From NCBI GenBank assembly GCA_030765665.1, contig JAVCCD010000339.1, forward strand, positions 1 through 40,838: a stretch of 40,838 nt of DNA. The letters are read 5' to 3'. The stretch's first letter is position 1. Each line of letters begins with the position of its first letter. Positions 1 to 6,944 of the stretch are shown here, piece by piece. The notes under the pieces are model-generated. The model searched no databases and was not told where the DNA came from. It saw nothing but the letters and a program-made list of their open reading frames with translations. Source of the DNA: Candidatus Tenebribacter mawsonii. GTDB lineage: Bacteria; Cloacimonadota; Cloacimonadia; Cloacimonadales; TCS61. Both the position numbers and the translations under genes were made by a program.

Positions 1-46
1 GAAAGTGGTGGACATGAATTAGTGTCAAAATAAATTTACATAATGA

Positions 47-123
47 GCGCCCGTGGCTCAATTGGATAGAGCATCTGACTTCGGATCAGAGGGTTTGGGG
101 TTCGAGTCCCTACGGGCGTGCCA
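47..123 (+). tRNA. tRNA-Arg (anticodon TCG)
   Basis: The cloverleaf can be folded by eye. The acceptor stem GCGCCCG pairs with CGGGCGT (one G-U pair), followed by the D arm GCTC...GAGC, the anticodon stem TCTGA/TCAGA around loop CTTCGGA (anticodon TCG, reads CGA), and a T arm with GTTCGAG. The discriminator base is G and CCA is encoded at 121-123. The gene is intact although its 3' part (94-120) lies inside the attachment repeat, so integration of the element to its right restored it. Confidence 0.95.
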
Positions 124-126
124 TTT
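94..126 (+). repeat. attL: 33-bp repeat overlapping the tRNA-Arg 3' end
   Basis: The sequence from the T arm through the encoded CCA plus three T is identical to 11679-11711. The two copies diverge immediately on both sides (G versus A before, T versus A after). This is the usual signature of tyrosine-recombinase integration into a tRNA 3' end. Confidence 0.93.
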
Positions 127-434
127 TACATGCATAACCCATTACTAACACGTATTATAACTAACTTAAATAAAATGTATATTTCTGAAACGTTGTGAGA
201 TTAGTTGTGGTTTTGACTGTTAATTCGTCAAATTTGTTGTAAATTCACCTCGAATAAAATTTGTTATTTTAAAATGAGTGTTTATGAAGTTTACAGTACT
301 AAAATAACAATATATTTTCGTTGTCTTCAAAAACTACGTTTGCCTGAATTGGAGATTCCTTAATCTCGCCACCACTATGAAAATATTTCGCATTCATAAA
401 TAAAAGTAATAAATCTGATAATTATCTTCATTGT
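127..434. other. Left end of the element, no gene seen
   Basis: About 310 bases of AT-rich sequence between the tRNA and the first small reading frame. I see no convincing coding sequence. The only recognisable item is the probable integrase arm site at 188-202. Confidence 0.6.
188..202 (+). promoter_or_regulatory. Probable integrase arm-type site (left)
   Basis: AAACGTTGTGAGATT here is identical to 11541-11555 at the opposite end of the element, where a second tandem copy of its first 12 bases also lies at 11529-11540. Tyrosine integrases use such arm sites flanking the core site. Position just inside both attachment repeats supports this; binding is inferred. Confidence 0.65.
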
Positions 435-662
435 TTATTTAGGAATTTCATACTCTTCAGGTTTACCTTTTGTGATTCTTTTAATCTCATTGACGTAATT
501 TTTCCAATATATATCGTAATTATTCCTGACTTCTGTTTTTACTTCTCTAACTAAATCGTTACGGTATTTTTTTATCTCCGTATTACAATTTTTGCATTTG
601 TAACCAATTTGTACACCGTCTATTTGCCAACTTCCATGTATAACCATAGTTACCTGTATCAA
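435..662 (-). CDS. Hypothetical 75-aa protein with a CxxC motif
   Basis: I do not recognise this frame. It carries YKCKNC at about residues 21-26, a possible half of a zinc ribbon, followed by a lysine-rich helical tail. Its first ~15 codons overlap, in another frame, the remnant of a C-terminal sorting domain (583-801). The annotated ATG is therefore probably not a true start: the sequence looks like a junction between a truncated secreted-protein gene and unrelated DNA. No clear Shine-Dalgarno sequence precedes it. It could equally be a chance open frame. Confidence 0.3.
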   Translation of the reverse strand: MIQVTMVIHGSWQIDGVQIGYKCKNCNTEIKKYRNDLVREVKTEVRNNYDIYWKNYVNEIKRITKGKPEEYEIPK

Positions 663-801
663 ACTCTTTAGACTCTATCAATTGTCCTCTCAAATTGAAT
701 ATTGTGACCACCCCTCTTTCGCCTTCTCTTATTTCAAAGCTTATTGTCGTAGCGGGATTGAAAGGGTTTGGATAGTTCTGTAGAGAAAAATTAGCACAAA
801 T
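583..801 (-). pseudogene. Stranded sorting-domain remnant downstream of the propeller lipoprotein
   Basis: Read on the minus strand directly after the TGA of the LVIVD gene, and in the same frame, the sequence encodes FSLQNYPNPFNPATTISFE, then a strand pattern with VTIFNLRGQ and FDTGNYGYTW. That is the first two thirds of the sorting domain found intact at the ends of the secreted proteins at 1855, 26708, 29928, 34699 and 36569. After the Trp the family pattern (GKD..G..V.SGIYFY) is lost and a stop follows at 583. The lipoprotein gene was apparently once longer and lost its tail by a nonsense change plus truncation. Confidence 0.7.
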
Positions 802-1755
802 TCAGATTCTGTTTTTTATTATATGTAATCCTGTAGATGTTACCAAATATACATAAGGATCTTCCACATGTACGTTTTGTTCTTGACCCTCTGTTTCCAA
901 CAAATCAACTATAAATGCATTGGTAGGATCACTTATATTAATCATACGAAGTCCCGCCAAACCATCAGCTACATAAGCATAGGAACCAGAAACGAAAACG
1001 CCATGTGCGTATTCTGCATAAACTGAATCTATTAAAACTGGGTAATTTGGATTACTTACATCTATAATCTTGAGACCACCTTGTAAATCACAGACGTATG
1101 CATACGAATTTGAAATAGATATATCTTCGGCATAATGTGTATCAACCGTACCAACTATTTGTGGATTTGCAGGATTACCAACATCTATAATTTTAAGACC
1201 AGAAAAACCATCGCCTATATAAGCATACGAATTATCAATTTGCACTCCAAATGCATCATCAGTTTCAACTGAACCTATAATTATTGGCTCTGCTTGGTTA
1301 CTAATATCTACAACTTTAAGTCCTTCAGATCTATCAGTTACATAAGCATAAGAACCAGAAACATAAACCTCGTAGGCATAATGTGTATCAACCGAACCAA
1401 CTATTTGTGGATTGTAGGGATTACTTATATCTATAACCACAAGTCCACTATATGTATCAGCTACATAGGCATAAGAGCCAAAAACATAGACATTTATGGC
1501 ATTTTCGGGTGTATCTACAAAACCAACAATTTCTGGATTAATGGGGTCACTTATGTCTATCACGTAGAGACCTTCTTCTTTACTCGCCACATAGGCATAA
1601 GAATCAGAAACATATACACCCCAAGAATTTCCAGGAAGCTCTACAGAAGCGATTAAAGAAAGTTTAGGATTAAATTCTTGTATGTCATTATCTGGCTCAG
1701 TAATACAACTAAACAATATCATACAAAACAGTATTAATAAAATAAATAGTTTCAT
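802..1755 (-). CDS. LVIVD-repeat beta-propeller lipoprotein
   Basis: The 317-aa product starts with a hydrophobic signal ending in LFSC (lipobox Cys17), so it is probably a lipoprotein. The rest is about seven ~42-residue repeats of the form V-x-V-x-GSYAYVAD-(4)-GL-x-VIDISNP-x-NP-x-IVGSVDT, the LVIVD repeat that builds a seven-bladed propeller. Such propellers are seen on surface or periplasmic proteins; a specific ligand cannot be read from sequence. The frame closes with TGA at 802-804, but a sorting domain continues in frame behind it (583-801), so this is probably a shortened form. The propeller itself looks complete. Confidence 0.85.
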   Translation of the reverse strand: MKLFILLILFCMILFSCITEPDNDIQEFNPKLSLIASVELPGNSWGVYVSDSYAYVASKEEGLYVIDISDPINPEIVGFVDTPENAINVYVFGSYAYVADTYSGLVVIDISNPYNPQIVGSVDTHYAYEVYVSGSYAYVTDRSEGLKVVDISNQAEPIIIGSVETDDAFGVQIDNSYAYIGDGFSGLKIIDVGNPANPQIVGTVDTHYAEDISISNSYAYVCDLQGGLKIIDVSNPNYPVLIDSVYAEYAHGVFVSGSYAYVADGLAGLRMINISDPTNAFIVDLLETEGQEQNVHVEDPYVYLVTSTGLHIIKNRI

Positions 1756-1854
1756 CTTTCCCCCTTATTTTTATCTTACAAATTTATATCATATAAAGTT
1801 CCCATATAATAGATTCTACTTACTGATCCTTTCAGTAGTGTTCAAACAACTTCT

Positions 1855-2717
1855 TCATTTTAAAAGCAAACATTTCTTAACAGCTTTAGTTTTACCGTTA
1901 ACATTTAATTTATAAAAGTACAAACCAGAACTCACAGATTTTCCAGATTCATCATCTCCATTCCAGATTACTGAATACTGACCTGCTGAAAACTGTCTGC
2001 TGACAAGTTTCTTCACCTTCTGACCTTTCAGATTATAAATTTCTAGCTCAGCGCTCTCAGCGTGCTCTGCGGTGATATTAAAAGAAATTGTCGTAGTTGG
2101 ATTGAAAGGATTTGGATAGTTAGAGATTGTGTAATGTTCTAATGACACTTGAACATCTTCTGCAGAAACGGGGTTATATATCATTTCAACATACTCAGGA
2201 TGATCTATAAATGGATTCCTGTTCTCTTGATAATCTTCATAAATGATATCATTTCTGTTTTCTCCGAATTCATCTACTGGGTCTTTTACATGCCACTGCA
2301 TTAGTGTAGAAAATACACCATGAACGGGTTCACTGAAATGTCACATGGTCGTAAATTATGAACATCAGTACCCGCACCTATTGCAGTACCAAAATCACCA
2401 TGAGATTTAGCCCATACATGCTCTCTGCTCCAACCTTGCCCATTATTATATTCCTGTGCTGCATCGACTGACCAACCAGTGTAAATGAGAATTACATTAT
2501 CAGGATTATTTGGATCTCGATCGGTTTCTTTGAGAATATCCCATGTATCAGTGCTTGTACTCGTATAGGGGAACTCAACATGATCATCGATGATATCATG
2601 CAAAGCGGATTTCAGATCTTCTCCGGAAAGACCTGCAGCTGAATAGTAGTAGCCTTCCGGGATGTCAGCATGAAGAGAGCTGAAGATAGCTAATACTATT
2701 ACAAATATAAATTTCAT
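1855..2717 (-). pseudogene. Extracellular endonuclease I (EndA/NucM family), internal deletion and frameshift
   Basis: Two adjacent frames form one broken gene. The upstream part (2301-2717) has a signal peptide and the nuclease I core: SREHVWAKSHGDFG with the catalytic Glu-His, then DVHNLRPCDISVN. Family members continue with S.R.N..FD and about 60-70 further residues, which are missing. The reading then resumes, shifted, as EPVHGVFSTLMQWHVKDPVD, the conserved C-terminal nuclease segment, followed by NRNDIIYEDYQENRNPFIDH and a complete sorting domain (NYPNPFNP...LLLK). The junction falls near 2327-2335. With the metal-site segment deleted, activity is unlikely. Confidence 0.85.
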
Positions 2718-2732
2718 AAGAAAGCTCCTTAA

Positions 2733-3230
2733 TTATTTCAATATAGATTCATAAACGCTAAGTGAGTCCCATGTCAGTATATTAATATCCTCTATTCTTG
2801 TGTCTACATTTTGAGGAGATCGTTTTTTCACAATCGCATCCAGTTGTGGTTTCCAAGCACTCGATAACTTAATCCGGTTATTAAAATCAAAATGGAACTG
2901 ATGGAGTACAAGCCCCATATATCCAAGCCAATCTGGGAATGTACAATTATTAGAAATAAACTCAATCGATGCATTAGATAATTCTGAGATGAATTTCTCT
3001 GTCATCTCATCTGACCAATCTTGGGACATTGCTCGTTTAAGCTTACTATGCTTTATATCCCAATCTAAACTTGATGGTTGGGGGTGATAACCTTTAGCTA
3101 TCATCGTGAAACCTGTCCTTATATCCATTGCGCCGCATGTTGTACAGTATAGAGTCCAACAGGAGTGTCTCTTTGATGCTAACACGCATAAAGCTTCAAA
3201 TGGATTAATGATGTCTTTTTTGTCGTTCAT
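2733..3230 (-). CDS. Hypothetical 165-aa cytoplasmic protein
   Basis: I do not recognise the family. The start is set at the ATG at 3230 (MNDKKDIINP) because AGGAGGT lies five bases before it; an in-frame upstream ATG at 3263 lacks such a site. The protein is soluble, with no signal or membrane segment, and rich in Trp and Cys early on (SCWTLYCTTCGAMDIR, residues ~21-36), which could form a small metal or structural site. A Trp-rich middle (FPDWLGYMGLVLHQFHFDF) follows. It stops 15 bases before the start codon region of the nuclease pseudogene, on the same strand. Function unknown. Confidence 0.75.
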   Translation of the reverse strand: MNDKKDIINPFEALCVLASKRHSCWTLYCTTCGAMDIRTGFTMIAKGYHPQPSSLDWDIKHSKLKRAMSQDWSDEMTEKFISELSNASIEFISNNCTFPDWLGYMGLVLHQFHFDFNNRIKLSSAWKPQLDAIVKKRSPQNVDTRIEDINILTWDSLSVYESILK

Positions 3231-3420
3231 AATACCTCCTGAACTTTCAGTAACCATAATCAAACATAAGATTATTGAGTATGTGTGTCAATATGTAAAT
3301 CTATTTGACAAACAAAATGCAATTTGGAAGATGTATTTAATCTTTTGTATATGATTTAGTTCTTTAAGAAGATAATGTCGTTTCTTAATGGTTTTGCCTT
3401 GAAAATCCCCAATTTTTTAG

Positions 3421-3532
3421 ACCAACAGAATCTTGAGAAATGGTACCCGAATGGGTGCTCTTTCTTTTGTTTTGTTGGCAAGCATGGGGATGCTTCAAGG
3501 CTGGACATTTGATTGTAGCACCCTCTTTTTTT
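3421..3532 (+). ncRNA. Structured leader ending in a terminator, upstream of the membrane-protein pair
   Basis: Several pairings can be drawn. CCAACA (3422-3427) pairs with TGTTGG (3473-3478). ACCC-GAAT-GGGT (3445-3456) is a compact hairpin. GGGTGCT (3453-3459) pairs with AGCACCC (3517-3523), enclosing the hairpin AAGCAT-GGGG-ATGCTT (3480-3495), and is followed by TCTTTTTTT. The GGGT segment can pair in only one of two ways, one of which makes a terminator eleven bases before the next start codon. This is the layout of an attenuator or riboswitch, or of a small RNA gene. The ligand or class is not recognised. Confidence 0.5.
3453..3532 (+). terminator. Terminator-like stem with T-tract before the 333-aa gene
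   Basis: A 7-bp stem GGGTGCT/AGCACCC encloses a second hairpin and is followed by T C and seven T (3524-3532). It lies upstream of the ATG at 3544 on the same strand, so it would act as a conditional terminator or end a small RNA. Confidence 0.5.
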
Positions 3533-3543
3533 AATAGGATATT

Positions 3544-4545
3544 ATGAAAATATTTGAGAGCTGGAAGTTTATAAGTGCTGATAGTATTAAGGAAGTCTTA
3601 GCGGGTATTATTTTATTCAATATCTTTATAATATTTGTTATCGGAGCTTTCATTCCTATATTATTTATTATACTCCCAGTTATGCTTGTCAAGGTGATCT
3701 TGATTATTGTTATTGTTTTACTTAATATACTACTTACTGGAGAAATTATCATAACACAAATACGAAAGGAATATCCTTTTTTAATTGATTTAAAATTATT
3801 AAGTTGTAATTTTAGAGATACTGCATATACAGATGTTGAAGTTCATGATGAAATCAATGAAATAATATATGCAAAAACAAAAGAAGTTTACGAAGTTTAT
3901 GAAGAAAAGAAAGTTTTAGAGATAGAGAAGAAATTTACAAATAATGAAATAATACAAATAGATACAAAACTTAACAAATGTTACAAATATAAGTATAATA
4001 ATAAGAGAGTGTTTATTGTGATAAAAGATGAATACTTGAATGAACGTAAACATCATGTTGATCTTGAAGGTGTGAAATTTGGTTCTAATGGATGGTCAAC
4101 AGTTGTTTATGTGGAAAAAGAATTAAAAAACCTACTTTTATTAGCAAATGCTAAAGTCATACTATATTTATTTAAAGACAACAGTAAATTTGATAGCATA
4201 TATAGAATAGTTAATCCAGAAAAATGTGGAAAAATTTATTTTCATGAGACATTTCAATCAGATTTTCTGAGTTTCGATAATGATCTTGATGATTACTTAG
4301 TTAAAGAAAAACGAAAGATAAAAGAAAGAAAGTCAATGGTGAAGAGATCTATTAGATGGCTATTGTTTGGGATTGGATTATATTTGTTTTATTTATTCAC
4401 AGAGTTTTTACCAATTGAGGAAATATATAATGCGCATTTAGGAAATTCTCTTATTGACAATTTTATTTGTCAATTTCTTGAATCCGTAACTGTATTTTCT
4501 TTTTTTGGTGTTGCTTTTATTTTATATAAGATATTAAAGTTGTAA
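3544..4545 (+). CDS. Membrane protein with central cytoplasmic domain (333 aa)
   Basis: Not recognised. Residues ~18-75 contain two long hydrophobic stretches rich in Ile/Val/Leu. Residues ~80-260 are a charged, mostly soluble region that includes a predicted coiled segment (KEVYEVYEEKKVLEIEKK). Two further hydrophobic segments lie near residues 267-290 and 305-330. AGGA precedes the ATG by a few bases. It faces the opposite way to most of the element and is followed after ten bases by a second membrane-protein gene, so the two form a cassette. Very AT-rich codon use compared with the pilus genes suggests separate acquisition. A defence or toxin role is possible but unsupported. Confidence 0.75.
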   Translation: MKIFESWKFISADSIKEVLAGIILFNIFIIFVIGAFIPILFIILPVMLVKVILIIVIVLLNILLTGEIIITQIRKEYPFLIDLKLLSCNFRDTAYTDVEVHDEINEIIYAKTKEVYEVYEEKKVLEIEKKFTNNEIIQIDTKLNKCYKYKYNNKRVFIVIKDEYLNERKHHVDLEGVKFGSNGWSTVVYVEKELKNLLLLANAKVILYLFKDNSKFDSIYRIVNPEKCGKIYFHETFQSDFLSFDNDLDDYLVKEKRKIKERKSMVKRSIRWLLFGIGLYLFYLFTEFLPIEEIYNAHLGNSLIDNFICQFLESVTVFSFFGVAFILYKILKL

Positions 4546-4555
4546 GGAGATTAAT

Positions 4556-5047
4556 ATGAACAAACAGCAAAAGGTTATTATATTGTGTATGTTGTTAGCG
4601 ATTTTTCTATTATTAATATTTCCACCATTTAATAAAATAAGATATCGAGATGGAGAAAAAGAATTTATTGGGCACAGAATTATTTCTACTTCAAAGGTTT
4701 ATGATAGTGAAAGGAATTATAGAAGAGCCGAATTAGTTTATATTGATTCAATAAGACTTGTCATCTATGTATTTATTGTTATTATTATGGCTTTTGCTCT
4801 TACTATAATTACAAAAAATAAAAAACTAAACTTCAATAAAGGTTTTTTTAGAATGACCCTTATCCTATCACTAATTATTGGATTAATAGCATTATTAACG
4901 GAATTCGCTCCAGAAAATATCTTTCAAGTTCTGGTTATTATTTTAGGATTTGTTATATTATCTTTAATGATCTTCGTTTTTGTTAAATATATAGTTATAA
5001 AAATACTTAAATATATATTGGATGGTTTTACAAAAATAAAAAAGTAA
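4556..5047 (+). CDS. Small membrane protein (163 aa)
   Basis: Not recognised. It has an N-terminal hydrophobic segment (residues ~8-25), a ~45-residue polar stretch rich in Arg, Tyr and Glu (RYRDGEKEFIGHRIISTSKV), and three more hydrophobic segments (about 68-88, 100-118, 124-155) ending in a lysine tail. AAGGAG precedes its ATG. It is co-oriented with and ten bases downstream of the 333-aa membrane protein, so the two are probably co-translated and may form a complex. A strongly structured inverted-repeat element begins six bases after the stop codon. Confidence 0.75.
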   Translation: MNKQQKVIILCMLLAIFLLLIFPPFNKIRYRDGEKEFIGHRIISTSKVYDSERNYRRAELVYIDSIRLVIYVFIVIIMAFALTIITKNKKLNFNKGFFRMTLILSLIIGLIALLTEFAPENIFQVLVIILGFVILSLMIFVFVKYIVIKILKYILDGFTKIKK

Positions 5048-5052
5048 AGTTT

Positions 5053-5156
5053 GTGCATGGGTGGCGAAAATTAAAGACGCTGCCAGATTGGTCACCTCCG
5101 GTCTGGTTGGATAACCCGCAAGGAATCCGTGTGGGAGAATACCCCATCCCATGCAC
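5053..5156 (+). ncRNA. Inverted-repeat-closed structured element (~104 nt)
   Basis: GTGCATGGG (5053-5061) pairs perfectly with CCCATGCAC (5148-5156), and TGG/CCA extends the stem past one bulged base. Inside, CCAGA (5083-5087) pairs with TCTGG (5102-5106), and CCCGCA (5115-5120) with TGTGGG (5130-5135). The result is a closed multi-hairpin structure, more GC-rich than its surroundings. It follows the membrane-protein pair directly. It could be a structured RNA, a 3' processing element or a miniature inverted-repeat element. I could not match it to a known riboswitch, attC site or retron, and no reverse transcriptase is in the window. Confidence 0.5.
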
Positions 5157-5173
5157 CATAATTAGGAGATGAG

Positions 5174-5548
5174 ATGAAAGATTCTGAATTAGAAAAAATT
5201 CGTAATAAACATAATCATTATGATCCTGATGAAGTACCGCATATAGATTACAGATTGAACCTGACCTCACGGCTCTCAAAATCGGTGCGAAAAAGCTTGG
5301 GGTTAATATATCACAGGCTCAAATTGTTGAAAATCCTAAAATAACAGATGAGATACATTTAGCAGGTCTCTTTGCTAAAGCGATCAACAGAAGGAGTTAT
5401 AGATGAAAGATTCAAAGATACCACCAAACGAGATGCCACATTTCTATCCGAGGAGAAGCAAAACCTCGCTGCTCTTAAGAAACGTGCGGATACTACTTGG
5501 AGAAAATATACACAAAGCTGTATTGGTTATTTCATAAAAGGTAAATAA
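5174..5548 (+). pseudogene. Small gene split across three frames
   Basis: AGGAG precedes an ATG at 5174 that opens MKDSELEKIRNKHNHYDPDE...PHIDY. Protein-like sequence then continues in the -1 frame (IEPDLTALKIGAKKLG...ITDEIHLAGLFAKAINR, stop at 5404-5406), and in a third frame (STEGVIDERFKDTTKRDATF...LAALKKRADTTWRKYTQ) to TAA at 5546. Joined, these give a charged, helical protein of roughly 120 aa. A second ATG at 5403 repeats the MKDS start with its own AGGAG. The simplest reading is a decayed gene with two frameshifts. Tandem small genes or sequencing errors are alternatives. Family not recognised. Confidence 0.4.
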
Positions 5549-5604
5549 TATAGTAGCTAACATTCTGGGATATAAGGGATTGAAGTAGTTTTCTTCATAA
5601 TACT

Positions 5605-5702
5605 AAAACTAAGAAATACTAAGAAATTTAAGAGAATTGAATATTACGGAAAACTACGAAAAACTATGTATTTTGAAATTTAGTAAACTTAGAAAAACTT
5701 AG
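5605..5702. repeat. Three paired 10-bp iteron-like repeats
   Basis: Three 19-base units, each a tandem pair with 10-base period, lie at 5605-5623 (AAAACTAAGAAATACTAAG), 5650-5668 (AAAACTACGAAAAACTATG) and 5684-5702 (TAAACTTAGAAAAACTTAG); the half-repeat consensus is AAAACTWAGA. Sites repeated once per helical turn next to a primase gene are typical of origin or initiator-binding iterons. The last unit overlaps the stop of a tiny reading frame. Confidence 0.55.
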
Positions 5703-5770
5703 ATTTTTGACAATTCCTTAGCGATTTGTTCATCAGTTAGGCTTGTATCATGATTAATGATATCGGTCAT
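5699..5770 (-). CDS. Putative 23-aa peptide downstream of the primase
   Basis: The frame MTDIINHDTSLTDEQIAKEL..., 23 codons, starts at ATG 5770 with AAGGAGA six bases upstream and stops with TAA at 5699-5701. It follows the primase stop (5788) by 17 bases on the same strand, so it could be the last gene of the replication operon. It is acidic and helix-forming. Such a short frame can occur by chance; the well-placed ribosome binding site is the main support. Confidence 0.4.
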   Translation of the reverse strand: MTDIINHDTSLTDEQIAKELSKI

Positions 5771-5787
5771 ACATATTCTCCTTCTAT

Positions 5788-6930
5788 TCATTCTTGGATT
5801 AATAAAAGAGCTTTTTGCTCTGCTCTTTCTTTCGATAAGCCACCTTCGAATTCCATTATAGCAGCACGTTCTTCAAAATCTTCTCTTTGCTCAGGATTTA
5901 ACTGATTAAGCTGTAATGATTGATTATTCTTTTTTCTATATTGAACCAATACTTCATTCATATCTTTACAAGGTTCTATATTGCATTCATCGAATACACA
6001 ATGCCAGTTAAGATGTGAGAGATTTTCGATTTCATTTTTAAATTCGAGTGTCTTATTGATACCCGCTTCATCATTATCAAAGGCAAAGACAATATTTTTG
6101 TCCGGATATTCTGTAATAAGTGAATTGTAATTTTTAATCCTTAGTGAATTAATTCCATTAATTGAAATAAATCCATCTCCAAAAAGTTCATAGTTTGAAA
6201 GTCCATCAATTATACTTTCAAAAATATAAATGTTTTTTTCATCATTGAATGCATAATAATATTTTTGTTTTATTCCATTAAGTTTATAACTTTTTATGTC
6301 CCCGATTAGATTTCTGCTTGAAAAATAAACAGGACTTCCGTCTTTGAAATGCGTAAATATGATTGCAGGTTGCCAAAATACAAAATAATCATTTCCTTTT
6401 TTTGAAGTTCCTATTAATCCTGCTTTCTTTAGAACATCATTATCAAATTGCTGTTTAAGTTTGCGGAATACTTTGTTTGGTTCATCTATGCTTTTAATTC
6501 TGAATTTATTTATAGTGCTATCCGACAATCCACGTTGCTGCATATACTTTTTGCCTTTATCTGTTAGGCTTATGATATCAAAAAAATATTGATAAACTGT
6601 CTGAATTTTCAATTTGGAATAACCAGCTTTATTATCTTTTATTTTGGTTTTCTTGTGTGTTTCTGTTTCGGTTATATGGTAAAGATCTTCTAAATAATTT
6701 ACTGCTTCAATAAAATTTTTATGTTGCATTCTCATTGTTAAATCAATTACTGATCCGCTTGCGCTGCATCCAAAACAATGGAAACTGTCAGTTTTCGGAT
6801 AAAATGTTAAACTTGCATTTGTATCTTCATGGAATGGGCAGATTGCTTTGTTATTCTTAACGGAAATACTAAAATGATTTGCAAGATCTATGATATTGAT
6901 CTCCTGTTTTATTTTATCCAGATGTTTCAT
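5788..6930 (-). CDS. DNA primase, CHC2 zinc finger plus Toprim
   Basis: The 380-aa product makes RNA primers for DNA replication. The zinc-binding CHC2 domain is clear (Cys31, His34, Cys52, Cys55 in CPFHEDTNAS...FHCFGC). A linker with the YMQQRGLSDSTINKF helix (about 129-143) follows, then a Toprim domain with Glu238 (IFESIIDGLS) and the metal-binding Asp285/Asp287 (FAFDNDEAG). It is shorter than chromosomal DnaG (~600 aa) and lacks the helicase-binding C terminus, as is usual for mobile-element primases. GAGGT precedes the ATG. A repeat cluster lies between it and the upstream ATPase gene, so the pair probably forms the element's replication unit. Confidence 0.92.
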   Translation of the reverse strand: MKHLDKIKQEINIIDLANHFSISVKNNKAICPFHEDTNASLTFYPKTDSFHCFGCSASGSVIDLTMRMQHKNFIEAVNYLEDLYHITETETHKKTKIKDNKAGYSKLKIQTVYQYFFDIISLTDKGKKYMQQRGLSDSTINKFRIKSIDEPNKVFRKLKQQFDNDVLKKAGLIGTSKKGNDYFVFWQPAIIFTHFKDGSPVYFSSRNLIGDIKSYKLNGIKQKYYYAFNDEKNIYIFESIIDGLSNYELFGDGFISINGINSLRIKNYNSLITEYPDKNIVFAFDNDEAGINKTLEFKNEIENLSHLNWHCVFDECNIEPCKDMNEVLVQYRKKNNQSLQLNQLNPEQREDFEERAAIMEFEGGLSKERAEQKALLLIQE

Positions 6931-6944
6931 TAATACCTCAAATA

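Noticed and set aside
802..804. TGA of the propeller lipoprotein as a selenocysteine codon
   Set aside because: The following ~40 bases form no stable hairpin, the context lacks a Cys partner, and the downstream domain is itself truncated; a nonsense change is simpler.
1294..1656. 120-codon plus-strand frame opposite the propeller gene
   Set aside because: Its internal repetition merely mirrors the LVIVD repeats on the coding strand.
5053..5156. Retron msr/msd, integron attC or a known riboswitch
   Set aside because: No reverse transcriptase or integron integrase is in the window, attC core motifs are missing, and no conserved riboswitch core was recognised.
5605..5702. CRISPR array
   Set aside because: Repeats are only 10-19 bases, spacers are irregular, and no cas genes are present.
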